A stretch of DNA of 64,000 nucleotides from the NCBI GenBank assembly GCA_036320915.1, contig JAXBDG010000019.1:682001-746000 (forward strand), given 5' to 3'. Shown piece by piece: positions 50,412 to 62,272 of the stretch. Within the stretch, counting starts at the first letter, position 1; each line of letters begins with the position of its first letter. A program made the position numbers and the translations under genes. The notes under the pieces were generated by a model that worked only from the letters and a program-made list of their open reading frames with translations, did not search any database and had not been told where the DNA came from. This DNA is from Linnemannia elongata (lineage: Eukaryota; Mortierellomycota; Mortierellomycetes; Mortierellales; Mortierellaceae).

Positions 50412-50735
50412 AACTTTTTGTGTGCCCGTGTTTTTAAACGATGCTAATGTTCGCCTGTCGCGTGCAAAAAAAAATAAAATCACGACGTAGAAAGGTCCTT
50501 CAACAACTTACACACTTGCGAGAACTCGTGCGGGCGTTTGTTCCATAGACACCCACCCCGCCCCACCACTTCGTCTCTCTCGTCATATTCCTTTCTTTGC
50601 CTTTTATTGCGGCTTGCTACCACAAGAACAACGCAAGACTGCATCCGTGCTTCTCCAGGCATATTGTGTATATTAAAAAAAAAGAAGAATATAGCTACTC
50701 CTACTCGTAACTCCCCCCCCCCCCCCCCCCTCATT
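50412..50735. other. Short convergent intergenic region
   Basis: About 320 bp between the convergent zinc-knuckle and Trp-motif genes. An A run with AATAAA near 50467-50479 may be the polyadenylation signal of the upstream gene. Eighteen consecutive C lie at 50713-50730, six bases before the stop codon of the minus-strand gene. Confidence 0.6.
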
Positions 50736-53700
50736 CTACCGGACGTTCTTGCGCGTCAAACGGGGTGACAGAGACTGGTCACGCTCAGAAGAAATGTTGT
50801 GTGAAGCGCGGTGGTGAGCATTGCCACCGTGGCCACCGTGATGACCATATGAATCTGACGACTCGGTTCCTGCGCTCGCAAACGACTCCTCGACATAGCT
50901 ATCCTCGTCTCGCTTGTTGTTGTTGTTTTTACTTGACATGGCGGAGAGAGGTGCCTCAGAAGACGAGCGGTCAAATCGATGTGCTTGTGCCTGAGGAGCA
51001 GAAGGTCCAGTTCCAGGAGCAGCACCAGAGCTACCAGAAGTGGAAATGGACGCAAGACCCAGGGCCAAGGAGCTGCCACCTACGACATATCCCGGTTTCT
51101 TGAACGGACTCAAACTATCTGGATCACCACTTCCCTCAACCCCAGCATTGGACGCAAGGGAGGTAGAGTTGGACATCATGGGAGACCGGGCCTTCATCCG
51201 GGAGTACTCAGGGTCCAAGGTTTCGTATGCCTGATCAATCTTCTCGGTTGCAGCCGCAACTGCAGAACTGACCCAGGATCCAAAAGACCAGCTGCTGGAT
51301 TTCGGAAGCGCCTGTTGTTTCTGTTGAACTGCTGATGGTGGTTGACCTGACGCTGGTAAGGGCTTCTTGGGTTCATAGTCGCTTCCGAGGTTGGTGCCAC
51401 TGGTGCTGCTGCTACCGAATCCGGTAGAGGAAGAGGTAGGAGTCGGGTTCTTCTTTTCCTGCAACAGACTGTTGATATCGCCAACAAGGCTGCCTCCACC
51501 GCCACCGCCTCCAAAGAATCCACCGCCAAATCCACCGCCGCTGCTGCTACTACTGGTCGTGGTGGTGTGACTAGAGTGGGTCAATTCCTTGACGCTATTA
51601 CCGCCTCCAAACTTGCTGCTACTCGATGAGTGTTGATGGTGAGGGTCGTGACGATGGCTCATGCTGGTAGCAGAGGTTGGCGACAAGAGTGATACTCCAA
51701 GAGAAGGAGCCGACCGGCCAATCAGAACCTCGTTCGCTTCTGCGTACGAATCCCGATCCTGGTCATCGAACGAGGACTTAGCCTTGTGAGAGGCCATGGG
51801 TCCGTAGGGATCATAATCGTCCGCCTTCTTGCTGCTCAAGTACGAAGGCGTCGCCGAAGTTGTTGTCGAAGTATTGTTGATATTGCTGGCGAAGGAGCTT
51901 GAGCTCTCACCAATCATCGGCTTGACACTCGGCTCTCCAAAGTCATCCTCATCATCCAGGCCAGGAACCGACTGCTGATAGAATGAAGATGACGAGGTGG
52001 ACGAGAACATCGCCGGACGTGACACGGCCTCCTTGCGATCAACACCCTTGCTCATCACCTTGGATTCAGTCTTGCCGCTCTTCTTTTCCTCCTCCATTTG
52101 GACATCATCCTCAGGGGTATCATCCCACCCAGAGCCCGCCGTCGACGACGACATCGACAACCGCGAAACATGTCGGAAGGCGTCATTCTGCGTCGACTTG
52201 ACAACATTCGACTCTCCCATCTCAGAGAAGGTCGCGCTTGTCGGAGTCGTGGTCGCAGAGAACGACGGGAATATGCTGGGGCGGTTTCCTTCCTTGCTTC
52301 GTCGTAGGACACCATCGCCAACGGGGGTCAAGGGAGAGGTCGCCTGAGAACTCTGATTCATCGACACGCTCAAACCTCGGCGACGGGTAGAGTGACCATA
52401 TTCCTCGGCCGAAATTGTTGATGGAGAAGTAGTCGTAGTGGTCTCTGTTCGATCCACCAGGTGAACAGACTTTCTGACACTGGTGGGCGAGGATAAAGTG
52501 TGCTTCAAGGCTGAGGGCAACACTGCCTCCTTGATCAAGGGAGATGTGGGCTTGATGGGAGCCTGTGAGGAAGAAGAAGACGATGACACCAGCGAGGATT
52601 CAGAAGGCACCAGGCGACGAGCAGCGCTCAGGGGTACTGCAGCGGCAGCTGCACTGGCGGCTCGCTTCTTCTCAAGTCTTTCCCTTTGCTTCTGAAGTGC
52701 AGGCGAGAGGTATTTCTGATCACTAGCAACAGGCGTAGGGTTCAACGCAGGGCTGATGGGGGCCTTGACGGGCGAAGCGAACGAGATGACAGGGGAGGTG
52801 GCTTCGGCGAGACGAGGAGAGGCTGAGCTCAACACTGGCGAAGACTGCTGCTCTGCAGCAACCTCTTTAGTGCTCTTGTACTTGGAGATCGGAGGCAGGG
52901 GCTTTCCACGAGCTGCAAGACGAGCGCGCTGTTGACGAATAGCCACGGGCAAATGAGAGTCATCCTCAATCTCTGCCGCTGGAATTGCAGGTTCAGCAGC
53001 CTGGCTAGGAGAGGCAGGGGTTGATCCAACCATGCTAGATTGGTACGACGACAAGACCTGGCCGGGGGACGACGTGATGCTGCTGAATGTGGGGGTCCTG
53101 TTCTGAGGCGAGGGCTGAGATCCAAACGAGCGGCTTTCGGTCATGTCAGGCGTCTTGGCGGACCGTGAGAAGCTGGCTCGTGTAGATGCGGGCGTTAGTC
53201 CTGTATACGACGAAGATGTCTCCGTTTCAATATCATCCTCCTGGTCAAAGTCCCAGTTGTCAGCGCCGCTAATGTCTGGAAGCTGCTGGACATCAGCGCC
53301 GTTATCAGTCTCCTTTGTTGGTGCAGAGGGCTCCTTAGAGTCGGTGGGAGGGTTGACGGGGCTAATTTCCGGAAGGTCGTCGTCCCATGCATCGTCATCC
53401 TTGAGATCGGTCCAGGACATCGTAGTCTCCAAAGCCTTCTTTGTTTCAGACTCTGCCAAGGATGCACCTGTGTCTTGTCCATGAGGCGGGTGGTGATCAA
53501 AGGCTGACGAGACATGACCGTCCTCATCCAGCGACCGCACAGAGTATTCCGACTCAAACTCGGATCCAATGCTCATGCCAGCCTCGCTTCTCTTGGATAC
53601 GGACGCAGGCGAGATATCCTGCCAAGGACTCTGAGTAGCACTATCAGCCTCACCCTCGCCGCTGTCCACTCCTGCGGCGAGACGCTCCTTTTGGATCGCC

Positions 53701-56700
53701 AAGGGAGGGATGTTGTTATCGGGCGTCTCAGCGAGGACTTGAGTAGGAGAATGTGCATCGGGTGTGGTCTTCTCTTGAACAGTTGTCGCTTCCTCAGTGT
53801 TGATAGGCGAATGGGTGTCCACGTGCTCGGCTTCGTCTTGGTCGTCCTGGGCAAATGTTGTGCCCTCGTTTTCGTTTTGGATCTCAAGATCAACACCAAC
53901 CTCGTCCTCATCCCATCCCCAAGCATCCTCAACCATCTCAGCCGCCGTCTTGGTGGGAGGCTGGTGATTGATAGATCCAATCCTACTGCCTGTTAACGAT
54001 GGCCGCTCCTCGGCCTTTTTGGTATCAAGGTTTTGAGACTCCATGACAATCGCACCATGGGTGTTTTGGATGGTGCGTGCAGGCTCGGTAGATTCCAGGC
54101 CAACGTCAGCGTGCTGATCATTCCAGGCTTCGTCCTCCAGAGCCTCCTTGCCAATGTCACACTCAACCTCCGCGTTAGTAGGAGTTGGCAAGGCAGGCGA
54201 CTCGAAGTTGGGCAGAATCGGCTGATCCTCATGCTCGTAAGGCTGGTTCGATGCAGGACTGTCCTTGGTCAGTTGGGTCTCCGCAAGAGAGGAGGTAGGG
54301 ATGTCATCATGAACTTGAGACTGAACAGGGATTACGTCGAATGTGGGGACATCGTTGTTGGCCCACATGTCCTCCTCCATGGCTGCGTCAATGGCATGGT
54401 CCAGGTCCACCTCCAAGGCAGAGATTGGGCGGTTGTTCTCTGCGACGACGTCCTCTGAATGAGCAGGTTCGTGGGAGTGCTCGATAGGCTGATGTTCTTG
54501 GTGGGTCTCGAGCTCTTGGCCAAATGTAGTATCCTCCTGGTTGTCCCACGCATCCTCCTCAAGGGCGGCCTCAAGGGAATGATCGATATGCAGGGCATGC
54601 ATTGTTGGCTCGTGGTGCTTGCGGGCATCTTCTTGGGCGAGGTCCTCGACTACCGCAGACTCTGGAACAAAATGGACAGGCTCGTACTGAGATTCCTGCT
54701 GAGATTCCCGCTCAAGCTCTTGCTGAGGGGGCAAAGTCGATTCAAAAGTCATATCATCCTCCTGGTTGTCCCACGCATCCTCCTCAAGGGCGGCCTCAAG
54801 GGAATGATCAATATGCAGGGCATGCATTGTTGGCTCGTGGTGCTTGCGGGTATCTTCTTGGGCGAGGTCCTCGACTACCGCAGACTCTGGAACAAAATGG
54901 ACAGGCTCGTACTGAGATTCCTGCTGAGATTCCCGCTCAAGCTCTTGCTGAGGGGGCAAGGTCGATTCAAAAGTCATATCATCCTCCTGGTTGTCCCACG
55001 CATCATCCTCAATGGCAGCATCAATAGACTGGTCGATGTCAAAGGCGTGCGTCATCTCCTGTGTCGAGTGGGTATCCAACGTCTGCTCCAAGGCGTGAGT
55101 AGCATGCTCATGGACCTCCTGGACATCAACAGCTGCAGCGAGTGTTTCAACGAGAGGCTCCACCTCAGCATGCCCGGGCTCTTGACCGACTTGAACATCT
55201 TGATCTTCTCCCCATGCGTCACCCTCGAGGGCGTCGTCGACAGACTGTTCGACTTCGAATGCGGTTGTCATCGACTCTGGCCCTGGCTCTGGCTCAGATT
55301 TGGTGGCAACAGGCAGGGGCTCCAGTTCAATGTGGATGTTCTGATCGCCCCATGCATCCTCCTCAACAGCATCCTTCAAAAGGTCGTCCTCGACAGGGGC
55401 AGTTGCGGGCACGGGTGTGGGTGTGCTAGGCTTCACGGGTTGTTGCACAGGGGTATCAGAGAAGAGATCTGAGACAGACCTCTCCTCCTGGTGACTGGAA
55501 TGGGAGTAAGCAGCATATGCTGCGAACCCGCGAGTTGGGGAGGCGGGCTTGTGGTAGGGCTTCTCAGACCTGCCACCGAACAATTCCGAGACCGAGCGCT
55601 CCTGAGGGCTGGTGGAAGAACGTGCGAAAGCAGCGAATCCACGAACAGGCGATGTGACCGATGCGCGAACAGGAGACTCAGCACGAACTGGCGAGAAGGC
55701 AAATGCGCGAACAGGAGAGGAAGGATCGCTGTAGTGCTGGTCAGACTTGTCGGCAAAGAGATCAGAGACAGATTTCTCCTGGTTCACGACGGCGAGTGCA
55801 GCAGGCACAACGGGGATGTCGATAGGAGCTGCGACTTCCTGATCAGCCCATGCATCCTCATCCAAGGCAGCGTCGAGATCAAGGGCATTAGTCTGGTTGT
55901 CCCATGCATCCACTTCCAGCGTGGTTTCCTTGGGAGTCGTTACCGGAATATCCACGTGTTGAGAAGCAGGAGCTTCGTCGACATGGAATGAGGAAGTCTC
56001 AATATGCAACAGTGGGCTTGGGACTTGTGCTTCAATGACCGCCTCCTTGACTGCAGGCAGCTGTGACAAGTCATCATCGGCTACTTCCTCCTTCAAGTCA
56101 TCGAAAGGACCAGGTTGGGCAGCAGTATTGACATCATGAACATCCACGTTGAGCTCGACCAAGGATTGCTCCGGCACCTCCAAGTTATCCAGCTGTCCTT
56201 CGTGATGCTCGACAACAGGCACCTCCTCATGATGACCTGGAGCCTCCTTCGACTCCTCAGTGACCTGAACGAGGGCGGAGGAGTTGTTCGCGATATCCAA
56301 GTCCTGATCACCCCAAGCGTCACCGTCTAAGCCATCAATGATATCCTGACCGATGTTGTCGGCCACAGGCTGAGTCTCCTCCGTCTCGAACTTGACATCC
56401 GTGTGTGTCTCAGGAATGGAGAGTTTTGTTGGAGGTGTTGAAATGTCGAGTGTAGGCTCGACAACCACATCCAGACCCTGATCTGCCCAAGCGTCCTCTA
56501 GATCTTCGTCAATGGCATGACTGAGACCCTTCATGTCGACAGTCGAATCCTGGGAAGGAGGGTCGGTAAGAGGCTCTGAGTGGAACTCCTTCTCCTCAGT
56601 TTGTTCAAGCAACGGCTCAGTAGCTGGCCACAAATCAGTGTCGTCGATAGCCGCTGCGTCGCTGAATGGGTTAGCTGGATCGCAATCATCACTGACTGCG

Positions 56701-59700
56701 TCGACAACAGCCTCAACAGCCGTCGCGACCTCCTCCTCCTCCAAGATGGCGACTTCGGCATCTTCAACGGACGGTGCTTCAACAACCTGCTTCTCAACAA
56801 CGCTGGTCTCGATTCCATGCGACATCAAATCCGTCGTTGTCTCCACAGTGGCATCTGGCAAGCTCTGGGAAACAGTGTCGTCAGCGATAGAGAGCGCCAA
56901 ATCAGAAGAGGCTGCGACCGCCGAGGTTTCGATCGCGCGCTCAGACGAAGAAGAGGTGGCCTGGATATCATCGGAGCTTTCATTCTCCTCGTCATCCAGA
57001 CTCTCCTGGTGATCAGTAGGCGCACCATCAACTGACTGAGGTTCGCCGCGCTCCATTAGCTCCACGGCATCGTCCTCCATGACAAACTTGGGTGTCTCGT
57101 CATCGCTGAAAGGTGTACTAATCGATCGATCCATAGGTACTCCGCGCTCCATGTGCTCAAGATAGTCGTCGTCATCGAGGATTTCGTTCAAGCGGTTGGA
57201 AGACATATTCCTGCCGGTATAGGCAGTCGAAAGGTCGCCATATATGTCGCTTCCTTCTGAGTCAGACACGGACCGCTTCAGCTCGCCAATGCTTCCTCTT
57301 GAATCAGGTCGGTGCGATGGTGTGGCGTCTTCCTTCACAAGGAGGTTCGAAGTAACAGAAGCATCAGCGTAATAAGGCTTGCTGTCATCGAAAGAAACTG
57401 AGCCTCCAGAGTGAGCTCGAGAGTTGGTTGCGAATGGCGAAATTTCGGAGCTCTCGCCCTCCTCTGGAATGGCGACTGGGGTATGTTGAGTAGCAAACAA
57501 GACCTAAATGAAGTAGGTGATAGAGAAGGGTTAGCAAAATGATTGTTTTCATTGCTGGCAATGACTTCAATTTCTTCATGAACAAAACAAGCGCGCACCT
57601 CTCTAACTTCAAAGTCATGCTCGTCGTCGCTCTCTTGGTCCGCGCGCTCGGTCTCATCAGCAATGACTGCTGCCTCAATGTCTTCAATAGCACCTTCAGT
57701 CGCCTCATTTGTGCTTTCCACGAAGGATTCCTGTTCGACTTGGTTGTGGGTGTTGTCGACTGTTGATGATACTACATGGGCTTCCTCATGCTGGTAAGGT
57801 TCCTGAGCAGTTTCACTGAAGGAAGGGTTGTCCAGCGCGGCTGATACGATATCCTCACCTCCAATCACCTCGTCCATATCAAAGCCCCATGACTGCTCGG
57901 CTTCAGCCACCTCAACAGCATCGCTTGGTCCAGCAGAGTCGGCGCTGTAGGCGTCTTCAAGCACAGCGTGATGCAAGTTGTGATGGCTGTCAGATTCAGA
58001 AACAGTGGTGTCGGCGTGTGGGACCTGTTCTTGAACCAGTTGATGAGATCCGTCCGCTATCATGTGGTCGACAACTACTGCCAACTCCTGATCGTCCTCG
58101 TAATTGTCGGCGGAAGGTGTCGCGGAAGGTGGCATCACACCATGCTCTGAGAAGGAGTCATCCGTCGTGCTGGCATGAGATTGGTGGAAATCCTGTCGAT
58201 CAAGATCGTCGCCCTAGAGAAGAAATTAAGGGCCAAGGCACGGTGTCAACAAAGAGGCATGAACAAACATAACTCCTTGAACCACCTGACAAAAACCATC
58301 TTCGACTTACATGCTGATCGGCGGCAAAGGATGCAGAGTGGATTTCCTGGACAGCAGCCTCCTCAATGAGCTCGATCGCTTGGTCGTCATAGTCCCACGC
58401 ATCTGCATCACTCTCGTGAGCCTGGTGCATGGTAGGGTAGGTGGGTTCCACAGCGGCGGTAGATTTGTCGCCCTGCTCAACCTCGCGTTCACTGGCATGA
58501 TCCTCGACCACGATTGGCTCATCGAAGCCCCACGAAGACTCGATCTGCTCAACTTGTGGAGTGTCGCCGATCTCAATCTTGTCCTCGAAATCCCAAGAGG
58601 CTCCGACATGATGATCGTCCGATGTCGTGCTGCTCATGTCGACGTTGGCCCTCACTTCAACGTCTGCTGTCGTTTCCAGATGACGATGCTCATGAGTTGC
58701 AGAAGTGGTGACGATATTGATAGTGTCGTCAAAACCCCAGGCTGACTCTGCTTGGTGTTGATCTGGGTGGGCAGTCTCGACAAGCTGGGTGGCGTTTTCG
58801 ACGACTGCGATGGGCTCTGGTGAGAGATCCTCTGCCTGGATACCGCCTTCGATGTCAGTGTTAGCATCAAAGCCCCAGGCAGCCTCGACTTGTTGCAGAT
58901 CCGGCTGCAAAGTCTCCTCCACATGCAGGTTATCATCGAAGCCCCAAGCTGTCTCGTCATGATGAACTCGTGGTTGTTCCTCTTCCTTGATATGAACATT
59001 GCTGAGGTCCTGGGCTGGCTCTATGTGCGATTGATCCTGCACATTCTCTTCGACTTGAATTTCGTCGTCAAATCCCCAGGCAGCCTCTGCTTGTTCTCCC
59101 GAGTGAACTCCTCCCTCAATGTCAATGTTGTTGTCAAACCCCCATGCTGTCTCCACCGCTGGCTCCGCAACCTGAGGCAAAGCTCCGCCTTCAATGTCGA
59201 CGGGTTCATCAAAGCCCCAAGCCTCCTCCACTTGTTGTTCGGCAGGCTGAGCACCACCCTCAATATCGATCTGGTCGTCAAAGCCCCATGCAGTCTCCTC
59301 CTGGTAGTGGTGGTCTGATCGGACTTGGTCCTCATATTCGTCCTCATTCCACTCGTTCCAAGATTGCTCCGTGTCGTGCTGATCCACAGGTGAAGGTGCC
59401 TCAAAAACTGGAACAGGAGCAACTATAAGAATGCAATATTTAGAACAATTAGTAAGGGGAAAGGGGAAGAAGTGGTGTGAAGAGTAAGGACACAGAGACT
59501 TATTGATGATATGCTACCTTGGGTTGGTAATGGCACAACTGGATGATGGTAGACTGGGATGGGTGCACGAGTGGGTGTAGGACGAATTGGTGAGGTACGT
59601 TGGTGTTCCTGTTCCCGTTCCTCCTCCGTATCATCTTCACTGCTTTCCTGATGAGCGTCCTGCAACCAGGCCTGACGGACATTTTCGGAAGATACGTGTT

Positions 59701-60083
59701 GCTGCTGTTGACGCTGAGCCTGAGATGCATTGGGGTCTAGATAGGCCTGCACAATTCTTGAATGAAGGACGGGACTCTGTCGCATCCGCTCCCTCAGTTT
59801 GGGAGCTGCTCCACGGAGGGGTTGTGAAGGGCCTCCCTGTGATCGCGTCGAGGACGACGAAGAGGACGAGAACTCGCGGTGAGTGTGGTGTGTCCTTGGA
59901 GTTGAAGCATCAGGCTGAGTGGATGGAGAGCTCCATTGCTGCTGTTGGTGTTGATGTTCGTGTTGCTCCCATTGTTGCTCATGTCCGTGATGCGAATGGA
60001 GATGAGGTGAGGCACCATGGGGCTGTTGCTCGTAGTCGTAATGTTCCTGGCGTCCTTGGTCAAATTCATAATGTTCTTGGTGC

Positions 60084-60129
<46 letters not shown>

Positions 60130-60535
60130 GCTGTTGTTGTTGCTGTTGCTGCTGCTGCTGCAGGTGTTGTTGTTCATAGGCGCTCGTGGTAGCCGTTAGG
60201 GTCCGTGAGGTTGTCGTAGTTGTGGTAGTGGTAGCAATTGAAGACGAAGAAGACGTGCTTCTCGTTATTGTTGTTGCTCCTGTCGTCGTCGTCGCGTTGG
60301 TAGGGGTGGCGATAGCGTGAGCTGGACGAGGGGTTTCGACCTGGACCTGAGAGGAAGACGGGGTGGGAGAGACGGGACTCTGCCTGGAGATGATTGGACT
60401 CCTGATGACGACGGGTTCCCATGGCAGGTCGTCGTCCCCTTCGGAGGCACTGGCAAACTCTTCGTTTGAGTCTGAGGTGTCCTCGCTGTCGTGGACATAT
60501 TGGTGGTGGTGGTGGTTATGATGCGGCGTGGCCAT
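50736..60535 (-). CDS. Giant acidic-tryptophan-motif protein (3,170 aa), candidate COPI/Golgi-associated scaffold
   Basis: Exons on the minus strand: 60535-59518, 59422-58311, 58213-57599, 57503-50736, all phase-compatible. Exon 1 encodes an acidic start, Ser/Thr runs, a Gln tract of ~26 and a Gln/His-rich region. Exons 2-3 carry about eleven AWGFDD-type motifs, several spaced 22-25 residues apart and followed by DIEGG. Exon 4 carries about fifteen variants such as EDAWADQ, GDAWGDQD, EEDAWDNQEDD, EDAWGWDEDE and DDAWDDDLPE, each after an Ala/Leu-rich acidic stretch. Ser/Pro repeats (SPVRAFAFSPVRAESPVR, EERSVSDLFSD) lie among them. The C terminus has KYLSPALQKQRERLEKKR and WSFGSWVSSAVAAATEKIDQ, a Trp-rich amphipathic helix reminiscent of FAM114-type Golgi proteins. 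No enzyme domain is visible. W-acidic motifs of this kind bind delta-COP in ArfGAP1 and Dsl1 (known); a COPI role here is inference. Confidence 0.8.
54536..54985 (-). repeat. Tandem 225-bp in-frame duplication in the Trp-motif gene
   Basis: The string CCTGGTTGTCCCACGCATC recurs at 54536, 54761 and (one base changed near its end) 54986, an exact 225-bp period. The two full units differ at only a few bases. Each encodes 75 residues with one EEDAWDNQED motif plus the HFVPESAVVEDLAQED and HALHIDHSLEAAL segments. Confidence 0.92.
60083..60162 (-). repeat. CAA/CAG polyglutamine tract in the Trp-motif gene
   Basis: About 26 consecutive Gln codons, mostly CAA with interspersed CAG, lie in exon 1 of the giant gene. 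The near-uniform codon makes length variation likely. Confidence 0.9.
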
Positions 60536-62023
60536 GGTCAAGAAGGTTTGTTACTTGCTCCTCCTGTGCGAAAGTAGTTATTATTGCAGGTGTATGCAGT
60601 GTCGATTGAAGTGTGAGAATCTCCCGACCTGGGTAGCCGCTTGCGAGAGATGTGGCCGTGAAAGAGATGATGAGGCCAATAGAGGGGAGTAAGTATTAGA
60701 AAGAGGCGTGCGTTTGCAGCCAAACGGGACGCGATAATAAAAGCAGAAGAAGGAAGTGAGGAAGGGGCTGAGGGAAGTGAGAGAATCAAAAGTGTCAAGG
60801 CAGAGAGAACGCACTCAAATAAAAGAAGTGGTGTGCTCGACTCTGAAAAGTAAAAAAATAAAAAAGCTTTTCATGGTGACACGTACTCTAATTGGCTGAG
60901 CTTGCTGCCACTTGCCACGTACAAAGGCATAGGCAACCATAGATGTGCAGTGAAGGGAGGTCTTGTTCTTAAAAACATTTCAAGAAGGGGCTAAGTTCTA
61001 GTTCAATCGTGTTCAATGACTGCCAAGGGATGCAGCATTCATTATTCTCCCCTTCCTACATCCTCACACTCGCTCGACAGCAACAATATCCACACTTGAC
61101 AAGCCGCTCAACATACAGCAACGGCAACAGGGAAATACCACCACCAACACCCCTTGCCCCCTACTCTTACCGGTGTGGTATTCGACGCAAGTCGACAACA
61201 GCAAATGTTCTTCATATCCCCGCCTTTTTATTTATGCCGCTTTTCTTTGTCAGTCTTGAAGCCGCCAAACAGCTTTTGGCATATTGAAGCCCTCAATGGC
61301 CTCAGAAAGTTAACAATTGCACTGATCCTTTGTGTCTCTTTGACATGAATGCTTGTTTGCTTTTTGCTTTCTTTCACAGATCCCCCCTCACAACAAAACA
61401 TCACTGAGCACACTGTTGATTTTGTAACACTTCTGCTCCAACCTACCATACCTCTTTCCTAAGCCGCACACAAAAGGCTGGCGGCAACATTGCTTTATTC
61501 ACCCTGAGCTGCCTAACAAGAGAATCGCATGGCAGTATGTCTTTTCACTTTAGTTCACCTCTTTTGTTGATGTTCGTTTGGCTTGGCTAGCCTTTCGCTT
61601 GCCTGTTGTCGAATCCTATCCATATCAAACTATTTTTTTTTTTTTTTTTTGTTGGGTGCTTGTTTGTTTGTATTTTTTTTCAATGGGTCTACTATACCAA
61701 CCAACGGATCCGCACACATGTATAGTACACGGTGTAAGGACAAGTCAGTGCGCTTTGCTTCGGAAATTGTGTTTTTGGGGGAAAAAAAGGAGTCTGAATG
61801 AAAATGGATCCAATTGATTCGTTGGTTCTGTTGGGGTTTTGTCCGAAGCCACACATAAACACACTTGGCCAGTGCCACCACCTTTTTCACATAAATACCT
61901 CCTCCCCTGTCGTCTTATGTTCATCTTCACTCCTCCTTCTACTTTCTCTCTTCATCCCCCCCACACCCTCACACACATACTTCTTCTCCACAACTCCTTC
62001 TCCACAACTCCTTCTCCACAACA
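60536..62023 (+). other. Intergenic region upstream of the Trp-motif gene and of the small orphan gene
   Basis: About 1.5 kb. The first ~300 bp is purine-rich on the plus strand (leader of the minus-strand giant gene). It also holds a poly-T run of ~22 at 61629-61650 and a TATA-like CATAAATA near 61890, about 130 bp before the orphan ATG. The final ~40 bp is a short tandem repeat. No other gene is supported. Confidence 0.45.
61981..62022 (+). repeat. 15-bp tandem repeat immediately upstream of the orphan gene ATG
   Basis: About three copies of ACTCCTTCTCCACAA abut the start codon at 62024. The unit is unstructured CT/CA-rich sequence typical of efficient fungal leaders. Confidence 0.85.
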
Positions 62024-62272
62024 ATGAACAGAACCGAAGCAGTCATCATCGATCTCACCTCCGGTGCCGAGAGCGGAAACTCGGTCGTCCACCAAGTCGA
62101 CACCACCTCTTCTACAATCCAGCCCCACTACTATGAGATCTCTATGGTCGAACTCCAAGCACCTCGAGTCGAATCATCGAACTCCCACGATCTCTTTGAC
62201 GAAATGGAGCCCTACCTCAAGTCCCAGAACCACAACAACTCTCAAGCACATACCGTCCGTTCCAAGCTTTAA
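62024..62272 (+). CDS. Small orphan protein (82 aa)
   Basis: Reading frame from ATG 62024 to TAA at 62270-62272. The family is not recognised. Support comes from codon choice: the frame is dominated by C-ending codons (ATC, CTC, GTC, TCC, AAC, CAC), as in the well-expressed genes of the window, the ATG sits in a good context (ACAACAATGA), and the leader is CT/CA-rich with a TATA-like element ~130 bp upstream. The product is soluble and acidic with an IDLTSG segment near residue 9, an HYYEISMVELQAP segment in the middle and a basic end (VRSKL). There is no signal peptide, no transmembrane segment and no cysteine. It may be a lineage-specific regulator or stress protein; function unknown. Confidence 0.6.
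   Translation: MNRTEAVIIDLTSGAESGNSVVHQVDTTSSTIQPHYYEISMVELQAPRVESSNSHDLFDEMEPYLKSQNHNNSQAHTVRSKL

Noticed and set aside
49567..50490. 307-codon open frame overlapping the Air-type last exon in another frame
   Set aside because: It is a shadow of the repetitive Arg/Asp/Ser codons; the product is Ile/Val/Thr-biased and matches nothing, whereas the main frame continues the zinc-knuckle protein.
54459..55472. 337-codon plus-strand frame opposite the Trp-motif gene
   Set aside because: It is antisense to strongly biased coding sequence, and its internal repeat is the reverse complement of the 225-bp duplication, so it needs no separate gene.
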